Below, one piece after another: positions 55,395 through 64,000 of a stretch of DNA of 64,000 bases; positions within the stretch are counted from its first letter, which is position 1; every line of letters begins with the position of its first letter. Location of the stretch: positions 49,183,763 through 49,247,762 of the forward strand of contig OW679202.1 of the NCBI GenBank assembly GCA_940337035.1, given 5' to 3'. The notes beneath the pieces were generated by a model. It saw only the letters and a list, made by a program, of their open reading frames with translations, ran no database searches and had not been told where the DNA came from. The position numbers and the translations under genes were made by a program. Source of the DNA: Agriotes lineatus (taxonomy: Eukaryota; Arthropoda; Insecta; Coleoptera; Elateridae).

Positions 55395-55938
55395 TAGCAA
55401 TGAGAGACTTCAAAGAGAAGGTTATAACAATTCTCTATAGCTCAGTGGTTAGGCTATAAGACTCGCAACACGAAGACGGCAGGTTCGAATCCTGCGAAGA
55501 CCAGATTTTTTTAAAATAAAATATGAGTGACTAATTCAAAATACAAAATGGTGCGAGCAAAATCAAAACCCAAAACGGCATTAGCATCACGTGGTTAATT
55601 CAAAATCCAAAATGGCGACAATTCAAAATCCAAAACGGCACCAGCATCAAAATCCAAAATGGCCGCTTAAATCAAAATGGCGACAATTCAAAATCCAAAC
55701 CGCTACTAGCATCAAAATCCAAAAATGGGTGTGACGAAATCAAAATGGCCGACGCCCCAGGCAATTTACGTGACGACAACAAATCCGAAGCCCCAGGCAA
55801 TTTAATTGTGACGACATCAAAATGGCCGACGCCCCAGGCAATTTAATTATATATATATATATATGCCCACAGGGCTTAATCAAATAAAAGTAGTGGGGGA
55901 AATTAAAAGTGGTGGGGGATTTCTGTCCCTATTCTACT
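55395..55938. repeat. Right terminal inverted repeat
   Basis: Mirror of the left arm: AATGAGAGACTTCAAAGAGA, the tRNA-like segment (plus strand), CAAAATCCAAAATGGC-type units, CCCCAGGCAATTTAATTGTG units (one more than on the left), an AT microsatellite at 55847-55864, then GCCCACAGGGCTTAATCAA and GGTGGGGGATTTCTGTCCCT. Confidence 0.85.
55431..55503 (+). other. tRNA-like segment, right arm
   Basis: TAGCTCAGTGG (A box, 55438-55448) and GGTTCGAATCC (B box, 55482-55492, perfect) with T stem GCAGG/CCTGC (55479-55495). The 3' side continues GAAGACCA, which does not pair with the 5' TTCTCTA, so no acceptor stem forms. CGAAGAC appears twice (55470s and 55495), hinting at a patch-up from two pieces. Confidence 0.62.
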
Positions 55939-58839
55939 TACATTCACTATTTCATATCAAAGTTGGAGGAACATGTCGGACGCCATAGACCTCACCCGCT
56001 AAATGGTGTATTTAATATGCACACGAGATCGTTAACGTCAGTGAAAAAGTTAGATAAAACTAAAATTTAGGGCGACTTCTTGTCAGTGAATACATAAAAA
56101 GAAGACCTAGGCCCTTACGTCAATTAACCATTAAATTTTCAGGAACATTACAAAACATTTTGGAAGGCTGAAGATCCTGCTCCTGAAATTGCTGCAAATC
56201 ATGGATATGTAAAAACACAGAATTGAGATCTATAGCGCCCACAATGGAAAAATTGTTGGTTAAATTTTGAGTGCCGTCTTTTGTGTACAATTTTGTTCAG
56301 CATTTTTTCTGTGTTTTTGCAAAATGTATTTCATTTATTTATTAACGTTTTATCTTTAGCTTGTGGTGCTGAAAAAATTCACTGTTGTTTGTTTATCTTT
56401 ATGGTTTTTTAGATTTTTTTAAATAATTTTATTGCAATACATTTAATAAAAATACATAAAGGTTCAGATATATTAAAAACAATTATGAAAAAATTAATTA
56501 TTGAATGTTTAACATTAAAACGGCATGGACACCACAGAGCCACAGCACAAAACACACTCGTGGCCTGGAGGGTCACCAGGGAAATAGTTATATTTTATTT
56601 TATACCTGGACATAAGTGCTTAACGTAGTTAAGCGTCCAGGTTTTGCAAAAATTTGAAAATTTAAATCAGCATATGAAACTGAAAAACATTGCCCATTTA
56701 ACCAAATCTCCAACTTCAAAGATAAGAAAGTTACCCATGCAATCCCACTCGATCTGGGACACACACACTCGTGGTTGAAAATTTGAATAGTTGTATGGGA
56801 AAATAGAATCAGTAAACAGCCTAATATTTTTCAGGCTGTTATACACATAATAAAATAACTTAAAAAGCGAGTGCTAATTTAAGCGCCATCTACCCGACAC
56901 ATGAAATACTGGTAATAAAATTAAATAGACTGGAAGAAATGATCCAAGCTCAAAACCCATATGTAGAGCCGTGGATTTTCTCATGAACGGTTGTGCAGTG
57001 GTCAGAATTCTCAAAACTGCAGTAACGCGTTCTAAAAATATTGTTTTTGAGGTAAGCAGGCGTATTTCTGTTTTTTGTTGTTTTTTCTGGACTTTCAGCA
57101 CAGAAATACTGTTTATTATTAACTTTTATCACTACTGTGGTTTCTGGCGTTGCTGCAAGTACCTATACATGATTGTAATTTCTTAAATTTCATTAAAATA
57201 ATGACATCATTTACATGTGCTTCGCATGTGCAATTTATCGCTCTAGAGCACAATTGGAAAGTTGGTAACAAAACAATTACCTAATTGAAAGAAAAATTGA
57301 TAGCTTTTCATTCCTCATTCATCAAGTCAATTACAATCGTTGAATATAGCATAACTGATCAATTGATGGCCAGCAAAACGTCACGAATGGGTTTTTTATA
57401 ACTGAAATACTTCTCACAAGTTATAAAATGTCAGTGTCATTTTGTCATTAAGAACTTTTTGTAACTAAATATTTGGTACACTGAATAATTATATTCAAGG
57501 TCTGCCCAGAATCATAAATGCAGTGGGGCATAGTTTTTTACATATAAATCCAAAAACGATTTTATATTTTTTAAATATCATAGCATAATTCTCGGTTATT
57601 TAAATCATAGGGAATAAAGGGCAACATTTTGTTTGAAAAATAAAAACTTCTGGAATGCATCTAACTATTAACTTTCTTTGAAGAAAGTCTGCCACTCACA
57701 ACTTTACGTTGGTTCTTTTAGGTATACGGGACAAGTCTCCAGTCGGGTACTATAATCGGCAGGCGACCCGCATAATTTACCGAATACTTGAATTTGGGTC
57801 GCCCTGAATGCGCGTAGGCACTCGAGGTGGCGTGTACACCAACAAACGTCTTAACTATATTAGTTCTCAGTAGCTAAATTCTATTTTTCGCTGTCAAACT
57901 CAACGCGTCTATATCCCACTCCACTTCTGTCTGTAACTTTGCGTTTTATCGAGTCTATCTATTCCTAGACGCGCCATGTCGCCCTCACGGCGTTGACAAT
58001 TTCTGCAACTAGGCCGAGAAACGCAAGCTATGTAAATTGAAGCAAAATTTTTAAACGATATATGGAAACTTGTACCTCAAGTCAGCGTCCGATCACTGCA
58101 TCCACAAATTATTTGATAGTTCACAGCTACGTAGTAGCCCTAAATGCTCAAAGATGGGACCGCTTAAAATTAAAAAATGAACATAAAAGAACTACATTAC
58201 ACAATCATCGATTGTAATATTTATAAATTCAGTCGTTAATGCAATGCAAAAGTATTGTTTATATTTCAACACATGGTCGGTCGTCACCAGTGGCGTAGGT
58301 ACTTAACAGTTTCTTTTTTTATTCAATTTTCTATAAAAAACCGTAGCTGAGAACCGTATGGGTTAAATTTACAAATAAAAATGAGTCATTTGTTCAAAAC
58401 AATTTAGTGGAGTTGCTTAATTCGAATTTTCTTAAGAATCGTTCAGATTGTGATACTAACCTGAAATTGGGTGAGCAGAGACAGGTTTTTGAGACAAACA
58501 AAATGAGATATAGTGCCACTCAAAAAAAAGTTGGTTCGGCCGTTATAACCTCAAAATCGTCAGAAATCGACATTATTCGAAAACGGTGAATTGTATTAAT
58601 ATTTTTGTTATTACACAAATTAAAGTAAACTAAATTTTCTACAAAAATCGTGTAATAAGTTTTTTTGTGACTCCATTAGTTTTCTCAGTGGCGGGGAAAT
58701 AATATATTTATAGCTGTAATATAATTTTATTTTTAATAAACAATACCTACATAAATTTTTCTTTGTAACCTTTATTTTAACTAAATATTTCTACTTATGT
58801 GTTTTTTTATACAAGAGCAAAGAAAGAAATGCCTAAAAG
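55939..58839. other. Unassigned spacer
   Basis: No recognised gene. 56604-56642 is a hairpin (ACCTGGAC ... GTCCAGGT with inner GCTTAACGTAGTTAAGC). 57700-58040 is GC-richer with GGCGACCC/GGGTCGCC inverted words, content unknown. A small frame at 58407-58589 (plus) has no motif. Elsewhere AT-rich. Confidence 0.35.
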
Positions 58840-61068
58840 TTAAAATTTTCGGTCACTGTCGGTTTCACAGCAGTCTCCATCACATAAACACAGTACCGTA
58901 CATTTTAACTCTGCACGGGCGCATGTACATTTTTTACTACATATAACTCGACATTTACAAGAAACCAGCCCCTGACACGCTGAAGTAGCTTCTGGAGATG
59001 TAGTCCAAAGAGGTTGGTAAACTCCATCTTCCAGTTGCCACTTCCAAGATTCATGATGTGGATGATTTGGGTTTGAAATCAAACATTGTCCCCATATAAA
59101 AGTTTCCTGGAAAACTGCACACTTTACGTGCCAAACAAGAGCTTCTTTTGTCGGCGGTAGTGATTGAAGTGGTCTTTGCTTTTTAGTGAAAAGATGTTTC
59201 CTTGCCTCAACTATATCACATGTAGTGCTTAATTTGTTATACAATAGTATCACGAAACGTTCAATAATCGCAATGCATCGGCTTCCACTTCACGTTTCGT
59301 ATTTATTTGTAGTAAAGCTTCGGTTAGGTTGTCGAAACTATTCCAAATTCCCAAAGTTGTTGGTTTGCTTTTGCCAAGAAATGACGAGGTAGTGTCACAT
59401 CCTGTTAGAGCGTGAAACAATGGCAACGAAAGTGATTTCCTGGGACTAATTCCTTTAACAATTTCATGTGCAGGTAGGTAAGAATAGTTTTTACCTGTTT
59501 CAAATGCAATCCATATGTATTTTAGATTCAATGGATAGAACGCAGCTACTGCTAATACCAAAACATCAGTATCCACAGTTCTAATCATGATAGATTCATG
59601 ACCTTCCGGAACTGCAATTCTAACGTCAGCTTCTTCATGCGAACAAGGAGAAATCCAGGTTAAGTCACGACTATCGGCAGTAGAGTGAGCCAGCCTCCCT
59701 GCTGTAACAACCAATTCTTTGTCCCTTTTGGTTTTTAATAACTCTGTGCTAAGAAAGGAGAAGAGCTCTTCTTTATTCTCATCCACTCTGAGGAACATCT
59801 GCCATTGAATGGGAAGAGGGATTGAAAGGGTTACGTGTTATCTGGTACCAGCCCCACGTGCTTGTGCTGTGCTTTAATGCTATTGGATTGGCAAGTATCC
59901 CAAATAATGTAAATTTTTTCAATAACTGTAAGTTGTCGGTAAACATATGGAAGGAATACATTGTTGAAGTAACCTTGAAATGTCTTACAATTACAAGGTT
60001 TTAACATTTGCACTTTAACTGAAACATCAAATATTCCGGCACTATAAACAGGTGATTTGGTTACAGTTTCTACTTTCTCCATCAAACAAGGAATCAGATC
60101 TGATTTTGTACAGTGTCTTATGTGTCCATTATCGGATAGTGACGGTGGGTGTGGTTGGTTTTCATGACTGAAAAATGTATTCAAATCTCCACTCCTGTTC
60201 TGGCATGCAATGTATAGCCTACCAAATTGTTGCACATCATTCTTGATGACTCTTAACTTGCTATAATTTTTGGACGCTTTTGGTGGTTTGAAATCGAACA
60301 GAAGAAATTTATTTTTGCGAATTACATCAGAAACTGTTTCTTGTTGATGAGTTGGTCTTTCATAAATCGTTGATAATCTTGTTTCCCCTTGTTCTCAACA
60401 TTGCGCAGAGTTTTGTGTATGAATTCTTTAGCTAAAGTTATAGATACGAGTGAGACTAGTTCGCTACATTCGCTGCTGAAAGGGTTACCAAGTTCGCCAA
60501 ATACTTTTGACAGCATTCGTGATATGTACTCTAAATCTCTTTTGAGCAGTGGCAGATGCTTCATGATGGGTATGTTTAGTATATTTGTTTTCTTCCAGCT
60601 CAAACTCTTTAAAAACTCGTAAAAGTTCTGGCCCCATAAACCTCCACCGTCTCAGAGCGTTAGGATTTTCCGTTGAACCTATTACCCCGCCATCACTTTT
60701 AACAATTGTATTGTTCTGTTCGTGTGACTGATCAATCGCCATTGACGAAAAACTTTTATTACCCTTTTGTACAGTGAACTTACCCCATTCAAAAGCTTCA
60801 GCAACTTTAGGATTGGTTTCATGAAGCAGTTTTATATCACGAATATGAACACATACCCATCTGGCATAGTTTATTCTATCTAGGGAAAAGAACCATGGAG
60901 CGAACAGTTCCATAGCTTTAACGTACAACAAAAATTTACTTGTTCTTATTGATCGTATATAGGACAGTAGCAGAAGTTCTAAATCTAAAACCATGGTCCA
61001 ATACTTAAATTGAGATGATTCACGTAACATTTTGCTGCACCATTCGGTTTCGCTCGTCGGTGAAATAT
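58840..61068 (-). pseudogene. PIN/FEN-like nuclease family pseudogene (uncharacterised multicopy family)
   Basis: Right to left. An N-terminal region (60485-61068) has FKYWTMVLDLELLLLSYIRS, FAPWFFSLDRINYARWVCVH, SSMAIDQSHEQNNTIVKSDG, GSTENPNALRRWRFMGPELL. A helical linker with GNPFSSECSELVSL follows (60322-60603). Then RNKFLLFDFKPPKASKNYSK, VQQFGRLYIACQNRSGDLNT, HENQPHPPSLSDN, TKSDLIPCL and a WDTCQSNSIK block (59831-60290). Then MFLRVDENKEELFSFLS, SHEEADVRI, TVDTDVLVLA and HALTGCDTTSSFLG (59250-59798). A Cys-rich C-terminus (SCKCRVICSKKCTCARAELK) ends at 58840. The acidic pairs EEAD, DTD and GCD are placed as in PIN/FEN1-type nucleases. Proteins with this whole layout are common, uncharacterised and multicopy in invertebrates. 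At least four frameshifts (about 60500, 60320, 59800, 59250); the 5' end stops at an ATT microsatellite. Confidence 0.7.
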
Positions 61069-61088
61069 TATTATTATTATTATTGTTA
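61063..61088. repeat. ATT microsatellite
   Basis: About eight ATT units adjoining the truncated end of the PIN-like pseudogene. Confidence 0.9.
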
Positions 61089-62129
61089 CAAACGTATTAT
61101 TTTTATGTATCATATTATTCATAACAATAATACAGTCGGTAACGTACTAAACGATCTACCCGACATAGTATTAAATAATGCTTGACAATCGTACCGCTAT
61201 TTGGCCTAATTGTAGGAAAACGGTTTAGTCTATGATAAAAAAGTATAAATGTTATTTTGTAGTGAATCTTGTGTTCTTCCATTCTACTTAGGTCTTTTTT
61301 CCATAAGTACACGGTTTTCAAGATAATCTTAAAAAACTGTTCTCAAACTGATTTTTTTCAAGATGGCCGCCGAAAAATAATTTTTTCACTTGGCACTATA
61401 TCACATTTTGTTTGCCAAGAAAACCTTTACCTCTGTGCCAAATTTCATGTTAGTATCACAAAGTGAACGATTGTTATGCTTAGCAACCCCACAAATTCAA
61501 GAATTATTGTTTTATGAAGAATAAAAAACAAAAAAAAAGTAATCTCCAATATTCTTCATACGTTGGATCTGCATAGTTTCAAATATGCAAGTAAAAGACG
61601 CACACATTTACAACGTAGCTGCTGTACTAAATGTAAATACATCAGATTCTTAATAGTTGAAAGTCAGTTTGCTCAACAATCGCTCGTTATGTCCAGGACT
61701 TTGATTTACCTGTGCTCGTCTTAAATGAGTTCGACTGAATTTAGTTGTTTATAACTGAGATATGCTTTGAGTACTGTATTCAATAAAGTTTTGACTAAAG
61801 TAAAATGTGTTTATTGAAGTATTTAATTATTAATCCACGTTCCGCAATACAGTTAGCTAATTTCACATGGATATTTTTAACCGGTAGTAAGCTTTTTCTA
61901 TGTACACTCCTTGGTTATACAAAGATATCACATACAGAGCGATTAAAAAAATAATCTAGCTACCTTTAAACTCTTTATTGTTTTCGAAGTAGCTAGAGCT
62001 GTATTGTATTAAGTAAGCTAGTTCGACAACAATAAAGAATATAGTGGCACATAAAAATTTCAAAGACAACTAATAGATATGCGTCTCTCTTTAATCACTC
62101 TGTATGTGGCAAATATTGGAGATAAATCT
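61089..62129. other. Spacer with a hairpin
   Basis: 61970-62043 is an imperfect palindrome: ACTCTTTATTGTTTTCGAAG on one side and TTCGACAACAATAAAGAATA on the other, with GTAGCTAGAGC between. No coding sequence recognised. Confidence 0.45.
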
Positions 62130-62750
62130 GGGTCCACGCCAATTGAGCACCAAGCTCTAGATGTAATAAATGTAGACCGGCGAACTGAGCACCAGGCAGA
62201 TCAGGTACCTTTTCAAAGCGACCCTTTGAGACAGGCGAATTCAGCACTTTCACCTCTGTCCACTTTGCAATGTTAATCTTTTTATTTCAATTTATAATTA
62301 TTATTAGCACACAATTCAAATTTTAACGATATCATTAAAAACCAATTTGTAACTCGTTTGGTATTGGGAAACCTCATCATCAAAATTGTATTTTTCTCCG
62401 AAACACATCTATTATTTGCGATAAATGAAATAATATAAATTATGATTTTTCTGAATATACACTGCAATGTAATAACATAATAATTGCTAATAAATTTTTT
62501 AAATAAAATAAGGCCTACTATGACTTTTTGATTTTTATCTGGCCGAGAAAGATAACTGTTTGCATTAATTCAGCACCTGATAACTTGTTAGTTTGTTAAT
62601 GAACAAACTAGTAATACAGTGCGCAATTGGCTAATCTAAAGTGCTCAATTGGTCGGTCTCCGTTTGGTCCTTGGTGCTCAATTGGTGTGTCCGGCAACGG
62701 TATATATTTTTACCTGGAGTAGTAAAGTGCTCAATTGGTGCCCGTCCATA
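62130..62750. repeat. Array of CAATTGAGCACC-type motifs in both orientations
   Basis: CCAATTGAGCACCA at 62140, CGAACTGAGCACCA at 62180, CGAATTCAGCACTT at 62237 and TTCAGCACC at 62569 run one way. GTGCTCAATTGGT runs the other way at 62642, 62671 and 62728. The two groups face each other, like subterminal repeats at the ends of a small DNA transposon of about 600 bp. Ends not identified. Confidence 0.65.
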
Positions 62751-63279
62751 AATCTACACAACCAAGAAAATTCGCATTTTTTATATACTTTTCCTTTGTA
62801 CATTTGTTAAAATTTAATATAAAACAACTGAAATATTATATTTTGAAAGAATTTTGGCACAGTTAGTGGCTTAGATTTATCGGTACAAAGTTAAGTAGTT
62901 TCGGAATTGTGTTAGCTGCAATAATTATGTGTATGTAAGAGCGCAAAGTAGGTAATATTTTGTTCCTCAAATATGAAGATTGAATTGCGAGCGATGTAAT
63001 CTGTATGAACAACGAACCAAAAAATTGCATTACTGAACAATTATAATATGTTAGTTCGATAAAAATTACATTCAAACCACTTTTTATTATTGTTATTTAC
63101 TATATGACGCATTCATCATTGAGGTTATTATTGAAACAGATAGAATTGACTCTATGTGTACGGCTTCTAGAGGAATAATTGAACGGAATGCAAGCTCCAA
63201 ATTAACTGGAAATTCAAGTCTTTATTAAGCCAACTGCGATATTGGTTTGTCAATGATTTTTAAAAATGTCAGCACTCTA
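62751..63279. other. AT-rich spacer
   Basis: No coding sequence or repeat recognised. Confidence 0.35.
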
Positions 63280-63400
63280 ACGACAAAAGTAGGTCTGTGG
63301 AAGTAACATTCCTGAGAATGAATGCTGGAATGTTATCAGGTCCAGTAGTACTTTTTGGTTTAACTTTCTTGTCACTAAATTCATTAATATTTAAATGACT
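63280..63400 (-). pseudogene. LINE RT N-terminal fragment
   Basis: On the minus strand a short frame reads LNINEFSDKKVKPKSTTGP, DNIPAFILRNVTSTDL. K.....K...GPDNIP...L is the first block of LINE reverse transcriptases of the jockey/CR1 type. Nothing convincing is left on either side. Confidence 0.6.
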
Positions 63401-64000
63401 GTAGAGATTACCTTCCATAATACCGTGTGATATGAATACATTTCATAGATTCTCTAAAAGGAGACTATGTACTGCAATGGTATGATGTGATAAATATAAT
63501 GACATGATTATTTTAATTGTAATTACTACTACCTGCACACTTATTTTTATTGAGGTCAAATTTTAGACTGACTAAAATTAATTCTGTTTTGACTGGGTTC
63601 GTTAAGACTTCCTTTTAGTTGGAAAAAATATCTGCTTGAAATTTGTAGCAACGCCTTATTAGTAGGCATCCAACTAAACTTTGTTCTTACCTGTCTGAAA
63701 GGGTTCACTTAATCCTTAGGTAACAATCAGCAGACGTCGCAGAAATCGTATTGAAATCGTTTAGTTCTCGTTAATATTGATGCAGTTTTATACAAACATT
63801 TATTTTTCTAGAATTGTCTCCAAACAAACATGTTGCTAATTCTTATGCTATTAACATTTTTTATGTCTAGGTATTTAACAAATATTACGAGATCTAATCT
63901 TATCAAAATAGCAAGAAATGTCCGGTCTAAAGGACAATCCCGAAATAATCTACGCCTTCTCGACTGGCTACCGAAAAACTTTTTTTATTACAACCATTCT
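63401..64000. other. AT-rich stretch to the window edge
   Basis: No coding family recognised. The last 110 bases have a short plus reading (KIARNVRSKGQSRNNLRLL) that could be an exon or LINE tail cut by the window edge, but this is not supported further. Confidence 0.25.

Larger units (their letters stand above)
50992..55938. mobile_element. Composite element with long inverted repeats and a Crypton-type recombinase
   Basis: About 4.95 kb bounded by long inverted repeats: AGGGACAGAAATCCCCCACC opens the left arm and its reverse complement closes the right arm at about 55938. Left arm about 50992-51441, right arm about 55395-55938 (longer because of an AT microsatellite and one extra internal repeat). 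The arms are built of short repeats (GCCATTTTGGATTTTGA type) and end internally with a tRNA-like segment. Inside are a nested P-like THAP element and a tyrosine recombinase pseudogene. No convincing target duplication at the outer edges, as expected for Cryptons. Alternative: two unrelated, oppositely placed copies of one repeat flanking a Crypton remnant. Confidence 0.68.

Noticed and set aside
55431..55503. Functional tRNA gene
   Set aside because: A and B boxes and T stem are good but the acceptor halves do not pair and the anticodon stem is poor; copies lie in transposon arms.
58407..58589. 60-codon plus frame as a gene
   Set aside because: No domain, no conserved neighbours, and the length is expected by chance.

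Overview
The window is AT-rich animal DNA, almost certainly from an insect (beetle- or bug-like; the order cannot be fixed from the sequence). Evidence for this is the mix of transposons: jockey/CR1-type and 'craniofacial development protein 2'-type LINEs, a Ty3/gypsy-type LTR element, IS630/mariner transposases with the DUF4817-type N-terminus, THAP-bearing P-like elements, PIF/Harbinger, hAT and a Crypton-type tyrosine recombinase. Nearly all coding sequence carries stops and frameshifts. I recognise no intact host gene, no rRNA and no functional tRNA. This is a graveyard of nested mobile elements.

Layout. 1-6 kb: a dead IS630/mariner transposase (-) and two LINE RNase H tails. 6.1-9.7 kb: a degenerate LINE (+) with PHD-like finger, endonuclease, RT and an ACTT-repeat tail. 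9.7-11.5 kb: a foldback element split by a GACTCC-rich hAT element with an 8-bp target duplication. 11.5-14 kb: a second LINE (+). 15-18.3 kb: a DUF4817-derived miniature element, a GCCGAA-motif array, another DUF4817 fragment and a TA-flanked miniature element. 20.5-24 kb: eroded minus-strand retroelement coding (an integrase piece) with dispersed motifs. 24.1-24.7 kb: a solo LTR. 26.9-29.5 kb: a LINE (-) interrupted by a PIF/Harbinger element with a TAA duplication. 29.6-30.7 kb: a P-like THAP element inside another repeat. 33.8-38.4 kb: a LINE (+) whose endonuclease domain is tandemly duplicated. 39.5-43.5 kb: a complete-ended but internally deleted gypsy-type element (two 603-bp LTRs, ATAC duplication). 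44.3-47.5 kb: another dead transposase (+) and a LINE (-). 48-50.4 kb: foldback and TA-flanked inverted-repeat elements. 51-55.9 kb: a composite element with about 450-540 bp terminal inverted repeats containing tRNA-like sequence, a Crypton-type tyrosine recombinase with one intron, and a nested THAP/P-like element. 58.8-61.1 kb: a pseudogene of an uncharacterised multi-domain family that looks PIN/FEN-nuclease-like. The rest is AT-rich spacer with small palindromes and a LINE remnant near 63.3 kb.

Three items stand out. (1) The 51-55.9 kb composite is unusual because Crypton-type recombinases are not normally bounded by long inverted repeats, and these repeats carry Pol III A- and B-box-like sequence. 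(2) The gypsy-type LTRs and the solo LTR carry perfect arrays of heat-shock-factor pentamers upstream of a TATA box on the strand that is transcribed. (3) Several insertions can be checked inside the window, because a second, unoccupied copy of the target repeat is also present.

All translations and repeat alignments were read by eye; percentages and boundaries are approximate unless a target duplication fixes them.
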